From UBA7672 sp040398465 (lineage in GTDB: Bacteria > Pseudomonadota > Alphaproteobacteria > Caulobacterales > Hyphomonadaceae), in contig JBBAUA010000041.1 in assembly GCA_040398465.1 (NCBI GenBank), positions 1-31,957 on the forward strand: a DNA stretch of 31,957 bases. The letters run 5' to 3'. Below are positions 7,514 to 15,145 of the stretch, piece after piece. Each line of letters opens with the position of its first letter. The first letter of the stretch is position 1. The notes under the pieces are model-generated. The model ran no database searches, was not told the origin of the DNA, and saw only the letters and a list, made by a program, of their open reading frames with translations. A program made the position numbers and the translations under genes.

Positions 7514-8680
7514 ATGCAGGCCGATCACCGTCCGCGCGTTTCCATCCCCTTGTCGCACGACCACTTTGGTAGTGGTGCAAAACGCCCGAATAGCGCGGCC
7601 TCGTCCAGCGACACGTCAGCCGCTGTCGACGCCCCGACCCTGCCTCAGCGCGCAACCGGCGAAACCTTGCGCCGAGTTTCCCATGTGGCGCGCCAAGCGC
7701 TCAAGATGGGGAAGAATCTCACAACGCAGACGATCGCTGCAACTCGCTGGTCGGGGGAACAGTCGTCCTTGCTGGCCACGAAACTGAAAGCCCGCATTGT
7801 ACGCAACACGGCCACACCAACTGGGGTGGCCGATCGTTTCGGTGAGCCGTCGCAATATGCCAGCCTTCCGAACCGCCTGTCCGCGCTGGCCACGCTGTCA
7901 GGGGAGCAACACGCCCTCATCCGATCAAGCCTGCCGGGACGCCGCACGCACCAGACCGGCAGCACGCTGCTTGCAGAGGGCGAGCAGACCCCCAATCCGA
8001 CATTCATCCTTTCAGGCTGGGCGGCCCGCACCCGGGTGCAGGACGGCGAGCTGCACGTCCTCGGCATCCTGCTGCCCGGAGACGGTATCTGCCTGTTCGG
8101 CCCGCCCTGCACGCTGGCGACGACCACGCTGATCGCGTTGACCACAGTCGAGACGGCCGAAGCAGGCCCCATCATGGAAATGGTTGGCGAAGCAGAGATC
8201 GACTCGCCCGTGCGCCTCGCCATGCACCGTGCGATGGCCGAGGATGAAGCCTTCCTTCTCAACCAGACCATGCGCCTGATGATGAAGCCTGCGACCGCGC
8301 GGCTGGCGCATCTTCTGCTCGAACTCCGCTATCGTCTGGCTCGCGTTGGCCTGGCCACGAACAACGAGATGCCGTTCGCGCTCGACCGACGGATGCTCGC
8401 GGCGGCTCTTGGCCTGTCGCCGCGCGCGGTGGGCGGCGTCGTTCGTACGCTAGAGCAGCGCAAGATCGCACGGTTCGGCCACAACCGGCTCGTCATCCTG
8501 CGCGAGGACGTTCTTCGCAAGCTTGCCGGCTTCACGCCGCCCGCCTTCTCTGAAAAACCGGGGCGCCGACTCATCAGCGACATCGAGGCAAGCGACATGG
8601 CGCTTCAGCACGCGCCGTGGATTGATGCCTCCGAGCTGCGCGCATCCCGATCTAGCGGGGCCAGCCTGCGCCGTGGCTAA
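7514..8680 (+). CDS. Crp/Fnr-family transcriptional regulator with long N-terminal extension
   Basis: About 388 residues from the ATG at 7514, which follows GGGAGA at a good distance. A cyclic-nucleotide-binding-like domain starts near residue 117 (LPNRLSALATLS) and includes AEGEQ, FILSGWAARTRV and GILLPGDGICLF. A long helix follows, then a winged helix-turn-helix containing FALDRRMLAAALGLSPRAVG and VRTLEQRKIARF. Such proteins bind DNA as dimers and activate or repress. The ligand is unknown; no Cys cluster for an iron-sulfur sensor is visible. The first roughly 115 residues are a low-complexity, Ser/Thr/Arg-rich extension absent from ordinary Crp/Fnr proteins of 200-250 residues, with weaker codon bias, so the true start may be further in. 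It faces the HD gene and overlaps the convergent DUF1801 gene by 29 bases. Confidence 0.8.
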   Translation: MQADHRPRVSIPLSHDHFGSGAKRPNSAASSSDTSAAVDAPTLPQRATGETLRRVSHVARQALKMGKNLTTQTIAATRWSGEQSSLLATKLKARIVRNTATPTGVADRFGEPSQYASLPNRLSALATLSGEQHALIRSSLPGRRTHQTGSTLLAEGEQTPNPTFILSGWAARTRVQDGELHVLGILLPGDGICLFGPPCTLATTTLIALTTVETAEAGPIMEMVGEAEIDSPVRLAMHRAMAEDEAFLLNQTMRLMMKPATARLAHLLLELRYRLARVGLATNNEMPFALDRRMLAAALGLSPRAVGGVVRTLEQRKIARFGHNRLVILREDVLRKLAGFTPPAFSEKPGRRLISDIEASDMALQHAPWIDASELRASRSSGASLRRG

Positions 8681-9326
8681 ACTGGGCGATCCACGCCTTC
8701 ACGATCGCCTTCAGCGCCAGAAGGTTTGCCCTGGCTTGTGCGCCTGCGCCGAGCGTCGCCATTGCCCGGTCCTTCCCAAGCCATTCCAGCAGGCCCTTCG
8801 CGTCCTTGATCGCGCTGGCCGTCTTGCCCGGCCTCGCGCCGAGATGAAGGACAAGTTGCACGCTGTCGCGCGAGTGCAGGTTGAACGTGGCGAACCATTC
8901 CGTGGTCCGGAACGACAGCGAGTTCCATTTCACGCCATCGACGATGGACGCGTCGACGCTCAGGATCGCCTTGCGAACCAGTTCGATATCCGTCTTGAGG
9001 GGATGATCGAGACCGGCCATCAGTTCATCGGCCGACGGCTCCGCTTTCTTCCTGCCAACCGGTCCGGCAGCCTTCGCGGGCGCTCTTTTCTTCGCTGCCG
9101 CTGGAGCAGCCCCCTTCATGCGTGTGACCTTGTAGACCTTTCCGGCCTTGTCGTAGGTCGTCCACTCGCCGCACTGCTCGCCCCGGCAGAAATGGCCCGA
9201 GCGCATGATGACGCCATCCTTCCGGAACCACTCCCAGTAGCCGTGTGTCTGGCCGTCCAGCGTCTGGCCTTTCGCCCAGACGCTGCCGTCCTTGTGGAAC
9301 TGGGTGTGCGGCTTGGTGCGCGCCAC
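8652..9326 (-). CDS. MORN-like / DUF1801 two-domain protein
   Basis: A 224-residue protein with two parts. Residues 1-71 resemble a MORN-type or YwqK-like repeat region (DGQTHGYWEWFRKDG, GEQCGEWTTYDKAGK). A Lys/Ala/Pro-rich linker (72-98) joins it to a DUF1801 (YdhG-like) domain, seen in VDGVKWNSLSFRTTEWFAT, VQLVLHLGA and a C-terminal helical stretch. DUF1801 proteins are small proteins of uncertain biochemistry. The start is GTG at 9326, one base after the acyl-CoA dehydrogenase stop codon, so translation is probably coupled to that gene. Its 3' end overlaps the Crp-like gene by 29 bases in opposite orientation. The fusion is the odd point; its function is unknown. Confidence 0.75.
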   Translation of the reverse strand: MARTKPHTQFHKDGSVWAKGQTLDGQTHGYWEWFRKDGVIMRSGHFCRGEQCGEWTTYDKAGKVYKVTRMKGAAPAAAKKRAPAKAAGPVGRKKAEPSADELMAGLDHPLKTDIELVRKAILSVDASIVDGVKWNSLSFRTTEWFATFNLHSRDSVQLVLHLGARPGKTASAIKDAKGLLEWLGKDRAMATLGAGAQARANLLALKAIVKAWIAQFSHGAGWPR

Positions 9327-9327
9327 C

Positions 9328-10548
9328 TCAACCAGCCAGGATCATCTGCGCCATGATGTTGCGCTGGATCTCGTTGGAGCCGGCGTAGATCGAGGTCTTG
9401 CGGTTGTTGAAGTACGAGCCCGCCGACGTGATCAGATGCTCCGGCGCCGGCAGCGGCTCGTTCGAGCGCCCTTCAAGATGCGCGTAGGTATCCTGCACGA
9501 AGGGGCTGCCGTAGACGCCGGCGGCTTCGAGCACGATCTCCGTCACCTTCTGGCCGATTTCCGAGCCGCGTGTCTTCATCAGCGACGACATGGCGCCGAC
9601 CGATTGGCCGGACGACAGCTTGTTGAAGATACGCCGCTCGGTTGCGTCCAGCGCCTCGATCTGGATTTCGAGGTCGGCGAGCTTGCGCGCGAAGTCCGGA
9701 TCATCAATCAGCGGCCGGCCGCCTGACGTCTCGACCTTCGCGATCTCGCGCGCCTTGCGTACGGCATTGCGATTGCTGGGGGCATAGGCCGAGCCTCGCT
9801 CGAAGGTGAGAAGGTATTTGGCGCAGGTCCAGCCTTCACCCTCCTTGCCGATCAGGTTGTCGGCCGGGACTTTCACATTGTCGAAGAAGACGGAGTTGAT
9901 CTCCTGGTCGCCTGTCGGCGTGTCATCCAGCGTGTTGATCGGGGTGATGCTGATACCCGGTGACTTCATGTCGACGAGGATGAAGGAAATGCCGTTCTGC
10001 TTCTTCTCTTCCTTCGACGTGCGGACGAGGCAGAAGATCCAGTCGGCCCATTGCGCATGGGTGGTCCACGTCTTGGAGCCATTGAGGATGTAGTGGTCCC
10101 CCTCGCGCTTTGCAGACATCTGCAGGCTGGCGAGGTCCGAGCCTGAGCCCGGCTCGGAATAGCCCTGGCACCACCAGACTTCCGAGTTTCGGATCGGCGG
10201 CAAGAATTTCTTCTTCTGCTCGTCCGTGCCGAACTTCATGATCACGGGCGCACACATGCGCACGCCCATCGAGCTCATGCGCGGCGCGCCGGCGAGCGCC
10301 ATCTCCATCTCGTAGATGTATTTCTGTGTCTGGTTCCAGCCGGGGCCGCCGTGCTCCACCGGCCAGTTGGTGACCAGCCAGCCCTTGTCCGCCAGCTTCA
10401 TGTGCCACGCCTTCTGGTTCGCCTCGTCCAGCGACCCATTCTTGGTGAGCGCCATCCGCTTCTTCAGATCGTCCGTGTAGTTCTCGGCGATCCAGGCGCG
10501 GACTTCGTCGCGGAACTTCAGTTCCTCGGTCGTGAATTCAAGATCCAT
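9328..10548 (-). CDS. Acyl-CoA dehydrogenase (large-subunit, PimC-like)
   Basis: A 406-residue flavoprotein dehydrogenase that would introduce a 2,3-double bond into an acyl-CoA and pass electrons to ETF. Family stretches are GPGWNQTQKYIYE, MCAPVIMKFGTDEQKK, the FAD/substrate signature WCQGYSEPGSGSDLASL, NGSKTWTTHAQWADW and a C-terminal YAGSNEIQRNIMAQMILA. The catalytic base is inferred to be Glu250 in LLTFERG, the helix-G position used by isovaleryl- and long-chain-type enzymes. The overall pattern resembles the large subunit of pimeloyl-CoA dehydrogenase and of actinobacterial heteromeric FadE enzymes, yet no small-subunit partner is in the window. Directly upstream on the same strand is the ABM monooxygenase gene, and further on the crotonase and CoA-transferase, suggesting breakdown of a CoA-activated compound. 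Confidence 0.92.
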   Translation of the reverse strand: MDLEFTTEELKFRDEVRAWIAENYTDDLKKRMALTKNGSLDEANQKAWHMKLADKGWLVTNWPVEHGGPGWNQTQKYIYEMEMALAGAPRMSSMGVRMCAPVIMKFGTDEQKKKFLPPIRNSEVWWCQGYSEPGSGSDLASLQMSAKREGDHYILNGSKTWTTHAQWADWIFCLVRTSKEEKKQNGISFILVDMKSPGISITPINTLDDTPTGDQEINSVFFDNVKVPADNLIGKEGEGWTCAKYLLTFERGSAYAPSNRNAVRKAREIAKVETSGGRPLIDDPDFARKLADLEIQIEALDATERRIFNKLSSGQSVGAMSSLMKTRGSEIGQKVTEIVLEAAGVYGSPFVQDTYAHLEGRSNEPLPAPEHLITSAGSYFNNRKTSIYAGSNEIQRNIMAQMILAG

Positions 10549-10566
10549 ATCAACTCACCCAATCGT

Positions 10567-10857
10567 TCAGCTTACTTTGTCCATGCGCGTGACTGTCGGC
10601 GCACCGTCCAGGAACGGGCCCAAGGCGCGACCGAGGCGTTTGAAGTGCTCGTACCCGCGATGCGCCTCGACGGCTGCGGCGTCCTTGTACTGTTCCATGA
10701 AGATGTACTTGGTCGAGGAGTCGCGGACCTTGAACAGCCTGTAGAAAAGGACGCCCTCCTCGTTGGCGTTGACCGCCGCTTCCAGTTCGAGCGCCACCTT
10801 CTCGAACTCCGCCTGCGAGCCTTCTTTCACCGTCAGTTCCGCCACAGCGCCGATCAT
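10567..10857 (-). CDS. Antibiotic-biosynthesis-monooxygenase (ABM) domain protein, YgiN-like
   Basis: A 96-residue single-domain protein with the ferredoxin-like ABM fold, seen in ELTVKEGSQAEFEKVA, EGVLFYRLFKVRDSS, YIFMEQYKDAAAVEAH and HFKRLG. Relatives are cofactor-free quinol monooxygenases or small dimeric proteins of unknown role. Two start codons compete. The ATG at 10863 directly abuts GGAGG (10868-10864), leaving no spacing, while the ATG at 10857 has a normal 6-base gap. I therefore place the start at 10857, two residues shorter. It lies 18 bases upstream of the acyl-CoA dehydrogenase and is probably its operon partner. The SnoaL-like pseudogene is divergent. Confidence 0.8.
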   Translation of the reverse strand: MIGAVAELTVKEGSQAEFEKVALELEAAVNANEEGVLFYRLFKVRDSSTKYIFMEQYKDAAAVEAHRGYEHFKRLGRALGPFLDGAPTVTRMDKVS

Positions 10858-10945
10858 CCGCATCCTCCAATTTTTCGGGCTAGAATAGGGGTTACAGCGC
10901 GCTTGTCATCTGCCAGCTTGACCGGACTTTGCGCGAGGGCTTCTC

Positions 10946-11380
10946 ATGACCGCCGACCTTGGCGCACGCCGTATCGAGACCGTGAAGCGCCATATGGCGC
11001 TGGAGATCACCCATGAATGGGACGAGGTGATCGCGACCTTCGAATAACCCCGCTATGAACTCTACGGCTCAGGCGTCGTAGTTGATGGCGAAGAGGCCGT
11101 ACGCAGCTATTTCGCGGCCTCGCGGAAGCCCTTCCCGGACCAGGGCAATGAGATCATCGCGATCGCTCACGCGGACGAGACCGTGCTTGTCGAGTTCTGG
11201 CTGACGGGCACGCATCTCGGTCCGCTGCGCGTCGGCGACAAGATCGTGCCGCCGACGGGCAAGGCGTTCAAGGTGCGGATGGCCGCCGCGTTCGAGTTCG
11301 GGCCGGGCTCGGACAAGATCGTCTGCGAGCGGCCCTATTTCGATCAGGGCATGGTCCTGCGCGCGATTGGACTGGCCTGA
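10946..11380 (+). pseudogene. SnoaL-like (NTF2-fold) protein, broken by one in-frame TAA
   Basis: From the ATG at 10946 the frame reads MTADLGARRIETVKRH, then HEWDEVIATFE, then TAA (11045-11047, codon 34), and continues in the same frame with PRYELYGSGVVVDGEEAV, ADETVLVEFWLTGTHLGPL and a normal TGA at 11378-11380. The whole would be a 144-residue SnoaL-like polyketide-cyclase/NTF2-fold protein, and the part after the stop keeps normal codon use and family motifs. The damage is therefore a single codon: recent inactivation, a sequence error, or much less likely readthrough. A downstream restart (for example GTG at 11183) would give only a fragment. GAGGG precedes the ATG. It is divergent from the ABM gene. 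Confidence 0.75.
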
Positions 11381-11383
11381 CCC

Positions 11384-12394
11384 TTACTCGCTCTCTTCCG
11401 CATAGTTCACGAGGCCAACCTTCTCGTTCTCGCGAGCACCAGCGAGGATACCCGGCAGCGCATGATTGCCTTCGTGGCAGGCGTACTCGTAGGCGGGCTG
11501 CGCCGACTTGTTGAAGATCATCTCGGCACGCCAGGGCTGCGAGAACAACTTGGGATCGTTCACCGTGAACTCGTAGAGGAGTTCCGAGTCGCTGATACGG
11601 GTGAACTTCTCGGTCACCTTGGCGTCGGGCGAGAGCAGGTAGCTGGCAGAGAAGAATGTGCGCAGGCTTTCGCCGGGATGGAAGTTCGTGGTCTCGACGA
11701 CGAGCGTATCGCCCTCCCACTTGCCCCTGGAGCGACCGAGCCACTGGTAGACATCCAGCTTCGCGTCACCGAGCGGGATGATCCGCGCGTCGTGGTTCAT
11801 CTCGACATTGATGAGCACGTTCTCGGGCGTCTGCACGAACTGGTAGGTGTTGTTGTACATCACGTTGATCATCGGCGGGCCGCCAGTGGAGCCGAAGCCT
11901 ACGAGGCAGCGTTCTGCCATCGGGCGCGACTCCGGACCATCAAACGTGTTTCGCACGAAGTGCAGGCCATCGTCGAAGGCTTTCCTGCCGGAGGCCGTGT
12001 AGGGAATTTTTCCGTTCGGCGGATCGACGATCCAGGACGAGCGCTTCTCTCCGTTGATGGTCGCGTAGTGCAGACCGGCGTCGACATAGGCATTGTTGTA
12101 GCCGCCGACATCCTGGCCTTTTTTCGGAGCGCCTGAGTTGGGATCGGTCGGCGCGTCGGCGCGGATGTTTGCGGCGAGGCGGCCGGCTTCAAGCTTCGCG
12201 GCCTGGTCGGCCGGGATCAACAGATCCTTGAACTGTCCTGAACGCTCGAGGCTGGTCAGCGAGGTGTTGGTCCAGAAGCCCTGAAAGTCGGGGCGACCGT
12301 CAGCGGTACGCGGTGCGGTGTAGGTCGTCTGCGCGAATGCGGGAGCGGCGCACGCAAGGGCGAGGATTGCCAGCCCGGCCAGATGTTTGCGCAT
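11384..12394 (-). CDS. Secreted protein of unknown function
   Basis: A 336-residue exported protein. The start at 12394 follows GGGAGAG and gives a signal peptide (MRKHLAGLAILALACAAPAFA, cleaved before QTT). The mature protein opens with TAPRTADGRPDFQGFWTN and contains WIVDPPNGKIPYT, MAERCLVGFGSTGGPP, VMYNNTYQFVQTPENV, WLGRSRGKWEGDTLVVET and SELLYEFTVNDPKLF. I recall this pattern (GRPDFQGxW near the N-terminus, GxWEGDTLVVETTNF, LLYEFTVxDP) from a broad family of uncharacterised periplasmic proteins in proteobacteria and acidobacteria, but cannot name a function. Its stop lies 3 bases from the end of the convergent SnoaL pseudogene. A longer reading from 12445 is lysine-rich and lacks a signal, so it was rejected. 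Confidence 0.8.
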   Translation of the reverse strand: MRKHLAGLAILALACAAPAFAQTTYTAPRTADGRPDFQGFWTNTSLTSLERSGQFKDLLIPADQAAKLEAGRLAANIRADAPTDPNSGAPKKGQDVGGYNNAYVDAGLHYATINGEKRSSWIVDPPNGKIPYTASGRKAFDDGLHFVRNTFDGPESRPMAERCLVGFGSTGGPPMINVMYNNTYQFVQTPENVLINVEMNHDARIIPLGDAKLDVYQWLGRSRGKWEGDTLVVETTNFHPGESLRTFFSASYLLSPDAKVTEKFTRISDSELLYEFTVNDPKLFSQPWRAEMIFNKSAQPAYEYACHEGNHALPGILAGARENEKVGLVNYAEESE

Positions 12395-12469
12395 GAGTCT
12401 CTCCCGTGGACGTTTTTTGTCTTTCGACTTAACTAGCGATATCACAGCCGGACGCCAAGCGAGCCGAGA

Positions 12470-12928
12470 TCACCTGATCTTGAGAGGCGCTTTCCGTCGC
12501 GCCTTCCGAAACTCAACGACAACCACGTTCGACTCCGCCTTCCGGGCGGCCGCCTTCTTGCCTGACTTGACCCTGCGCATGACGAATCCGCCCGTGAGAT
12601 TCTGGCCGATCAGGCTCCAGTCTCCCTCGATCACATCGAGTTCGGCGTTCGCTGCTCCGGTGTAGGCGATGGGTACAAGGCCCAGATGGGCTTGCCCGTC
12701 ATAGACCTTCGAGAACGTCACCTCCGGACCCTGGCGCGTGCCTGACAGGGTGGCGGAAAGCTCCTCGACGGGCGCGAGCCAGTTCGGCGCGGGCTCAAGT
12801 GTCGCACCAGTAAGGGACCCCAGCGACTCGGCTAGCGTGGCTGCGAAGCGCGTGCGGGCGCCGTCGCTGTACCAGTATTCTCCGGACCAGACGCCTGTGA
12901 GGGTCGATGCTTGATCCGGCTCGCTCAT
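12470..12928 (-). CDS. Hypothetical protein
   Basis: A 152-residue protein that I do not recognise. It starts MSEPDQASTLTGVWSGEYWY, followed by an alternating hydrophobic pattern that suggests a small beta-barrel (FAATLAESLGSLTGATLE, GPEVTFSKVYDG, LGLVPIAYTG, LDVIEGDWSLIGQNLTGGF). It ends in a basic segment rich in Arg and Lys from residue 117. No signal peptide or membrane segment is visible, so it is probably cytoplasmic. It begins 18 bases after the crotonase stop codon on the same strand and is likely in its operon. Confidence 0.65.
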   Translation of the reverse strand: MSEPDQASTLTGVWSGEYWYSDGARTRFAATLAESLGSLTGATLEPAPNWLAPVEELSATLSGTRQGPEVTFSKVYDGQAHLGLVPIAYTGAANAELDVIEGDWSLIGQNLTGGFVMRRVKSGKKAAARKAESNVVVVEFRKARRKAPLKIR

Positions 12929-12946
12929 GCCTCGCCTGCAGGTGTG

Positions 12947-13738
12947 CTATTCGCCCTTGAACACGGGCTCGCGCTTTTCGAGGATCGCGGCGACGCCTTC
13001 CTCGTGGTCCTTGGTGTGGTGCATCAGGCCCTGGGCGGCGGCCGACATTTCCATGATCGTGTCGTAGTTGGCTTGCGTGCCGTTGCGCAGCAGCTGCTTG
13101 GCGATCCGCAGCGCCTGAGGTGGCTGCTTCGCGATCGACTCGGCGAGCGCCATCGCCTCGCCCATCAGCTGGTCGCCCGGCACGACTTTCGAGACGAGGC
13201 CCCATTCCAGCGCGGTCCGCGCGTCGATGACATTGCCGGTGAAGAGCAACTCGCAGGCGCGGCTCATGCCGATCACGCGGGGCAGCAGCCAGGCCCCTCC
13301 ATCGCCCGGGATGAGGCCGATCTTCAGGAAGGTTACGCCATAGCGCGCATTGTCTGACGAGATCCGGATGTCCGCCATGCAGGCCACATCGCAGCCGAGG
13401 CCGATGGCCGCGCCGTTAACAGCGGCGATCAGCGGGATTTCGAGATTGTAGAGCGCCTTCACGATCATGTGGACGCCGTTCTTGTAGTTGTCGCGCACCT
13501 CGGCCGGGTTGCCGGCGAAGGACCCGATCCGGTCACGCATCGCCTTCACATTGCCGCCCGCGGAGAAGCCCTTGCCTGCGCCGGTCAGGATCGCGCAACG
13601 GATCGTGTGATCCTTGTTGATCTGCGCACAGGCATCCCGCACAGCCTCGCCATCGCCCGGCTCGCCCAGCGCGTTCATGGCGTCCGGGCGGTTCAGCGTC
13701 AGGATTGCGATGGCGCCTTTTTTCTCGAGCGTGATCAT
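12947..13738 (-). CDS. Crotonase-superfamily protein (annotated type: enoyl-CoA hydratase/isomerase)
   Basis: A 263-residue crotonase-fold enzyme acting on an acyl-CoA. The oxyanion-hole elements are present as FSAGGN (58-63) and GAAIGLGCD (109-117). The two glutamates that add water in classical enoyl-CoA hydratase (Glu144 and Glu164 in the rat enzyme) correspond here to Asp117 and Phe137, so ordinary hydratase activity is unlikely. The segment YGVTFLKIGLIPGDGG, with an Asp in the following turn, is closer to the PaaG-type isomerase branch. It is 70 bases downstream of the CoA-transferase gene on the same strand, which suggests work on the CoA thioester that enzyme makes. The direct reaction cannot be fixed from sequence. 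Confidence 0.85.
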   Translation of the reverse strand: MITLEKKGAIAILTLNRPDAMNALGEPGDGEAVRDACAQINKDHTIRCAILTGAGKGFSAGGNVKAMRDRIGSFAGNPAEVRDNYKNGVHMIVKALYNLEIPLIAAVNGAAIGLGCDVACMADIRISSDNARYGVTFLKIGLIPGDGGAWLLPRVIGMSRACELLFTGNVIDARTALEWGLVSKVVPGDQLMGEAMALAESIAKQPPQALRIAKQLLRNGTQANYDTIMEMSAAAQGLMHHTKDHEEGVAAILEKREPVFKGE

Positions 13739-13808
13739 GGGTGCTTTCCTGCCGTTTCTGTGTTTGCGGAGGGCTTAGCGGGCAAATCCCGCGCTGTCAT
13801 CCGTCGGG

Positions 13809-15017
13809 TCAGGCCACGGCCTTGCTCTCAAGCATCGCAACGATCTCCGCCTCGCCATATCCGAGGCCGGCCAGCACCTCCCGCGTGTGTTCGCCCAGCT
13901 TCGGAGCAGGCCCCTTAGGGCCGTCATCAACGCCCGCGAAGCGCGCCGGAGCTGCAGGAGATGGGAAGCTGCCGACGCCGTCCTTGCCGGGCGTCTGGAC
14001 GATGCCGCCTGCTGCGTGAACCTGGGGGTCGACGGCGACATCGGCGAGGGTCTGGGCGGGGGCCCAGGCGATCTCTTCGGCAGTGAGACGCGCGGCCATC
14101 TCGTCCTTCGTGAAGCGCGCGAAGGCTTCGTCGAACATGGCGGTTATGGCGGCGGCGTTGTCGCGACGCGCGTTGCCGTCCTGGAAGCGCGGGTCGGTAT
14201 CGATGCCCGGGAGGTCGAAGGCGCGGGCCATGCGCGGCAGGTCGGCCTTGCCGGCGCGGGCGACGATGCAGATCCACGCGTCGTCCTTGGTGCGGAAGAA
14301 GTTGGTGAGCGGGTTGTAGGCTTCGGCGCGCGGGCGCGTGGACGCGATGCGGCCGAAGAAGAGCTGGATCGCGAGATCGGTGTGCAGCGTGTAGAGGCCG
14401 GTGCGGAGCAGGCTCACGTCGACGAGCTGGCCCTTGCCGGTCTTCAGCGCCTGGATCAGCGCAGCATTGATGGCGGCGACGGCGGCGATGCTGGTGGTGT
14501 GGTCGCCTGATGCTGTGCGTACCGGGAAGAGTTCGGAGCCTTTCGGCGCGGTGAGGCGCGCGAGGCCGGAGCGGGACCAGAAGCTCGCGACGTCGAAACC
14601 GGGTGCGTTGGCGTCCGGCCCTTCGAGGCCGTAGCCGGTCAGCGCGCAGTAGACGAGCTTCGGGTTGCGCTTGGAGAGAATGTCGTAGCCGAGGCCCGAC
14701 CGCTCGATGCCGCCGGGGCGGACATTGGTCAGGAAGACATCGGCCGTGTCAGCGAGCTTGCGGATGACCTCGCGGCCCTCCTCTGTGCGGGCGTCGACGA
14801 CAATGGATTTCTTGCCGCGGTTGTCGCTGTCGAAGGCTGGATTGTCGGTCAGGTGCGCCAGGGGCGCGCCCTTTGTGGGGAAGTTGGAGCGTACGGGATC
14901 GCCGCCGGGCGGTTCGATCTTTATGACCTCCGCGCCCCAATCAGACAGGATCCCGCCGGCCCCCGGCGCGGCAAAATATGTCGCGTGTTCAATGACTTTG
15001 ATGCCTTTAAGGAGCAG
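13809..15017 (-). CDS. CaiB/BaiF class III CoA-transferase, apparent CTG start
   Basis: Read from 15017, this gives 402 residues, the normal family length, and moves CoA between carboxylic acids. Family hallmarks run through the whole frame: LLKGIKVIEHATYFAAPG, DWGAEVIKIEPPGGDP, DNRGKKSIVVD, FLTNVRPGGIERSGLGYD, NPKLVYCALTGYG and the nucleophile Asp172 in SGDHTTS. The C-terminal half carries NFFRTKDDAWICIVARAG and KLGEHTREVLAGLGY. No ATG, GTG or TTG exists in frame at the family's N-terminus; the frame closes upstream with a TGA. CTG at 15017 lies 5 bases after GGGAGG, exactly where family members start. A standard caller would give a shortened protein from GTG at 14417, missing the CoA-binding half and the nucleophile. 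Confidence 0.85.
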   Translation of the reverse strand: MLLKGIKVIEHATYFAAPGAGGILSDWGAEVIKIEPPGGDPVRSNFPTKGAPLAHLTDNPAFDSDNRGKKSIVVDARTEEGREVIRKLADTADVFLTNVRPGGIERSGLGYDILSKRNPKLVYCALTGYGLEGPDANAPGFDVASFWSRSGLARLTAPKGSELFPVRTASGDHTTSIAAVAAINAALIQALKTGKGQLVDVSLLRTGLYTLHTDLAIQLFFGRIASTRPRAEAYNPLTNFFRTKDDAWICIVARAGKADLPRMARAFDLPGIDTDPRFQDGNARRDNAAAITAMFDEAFARFTKDEMAARLTAEEIAWAPAQTLADVAVDPQVHAAGGIVQTPGKDGVGSFPSPAAPARFAGVDDGPKGPAPKLGEHTREVLAGLGYGEAEIVAMLESKAVA

Positions 15018-15022
15018 AGCGG

Positions 15023-15028
15023 CCTCCC
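15023..15028 (-). promoter_or_regulatory. Ribosome-binding site that places the CTG start
   Basis: GGGAGG on the minus strand, 5 bases before CTG at 15017-15015. It is the only good Shine-Dalgarno sequence between the upstream in-frame TGA and the conserved N-terminus of the CoA-transferase. Confidence 0.6.
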
Positions 15029-15145
15029 GATTTCATGTGCTGGAAGCCCGGTTTTCGGGCCAGCCGTAAATATGTGTTAACCCGGGGCAGCAATTGTCAT
15101 TTTTCACATGAGTTCAAGCCGCCAGCGGGCAAAGGCTCGACGTAC

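Noticed and set aside
10946..11380. Stop-codon readthrough or genetic recoding as the explanation for the in-frame stops
   Set aside because: All three stop codons end intact genes in this window, and no readthrough context is evident, so mutation or sequence error is simpler.
14417..14417. GTG as start of a 202-residue CoA-transferase
   Set aside because: The upstream 600 bases in the same frame encode the conserved N-terminal half of the family, including the catalytic Asp.
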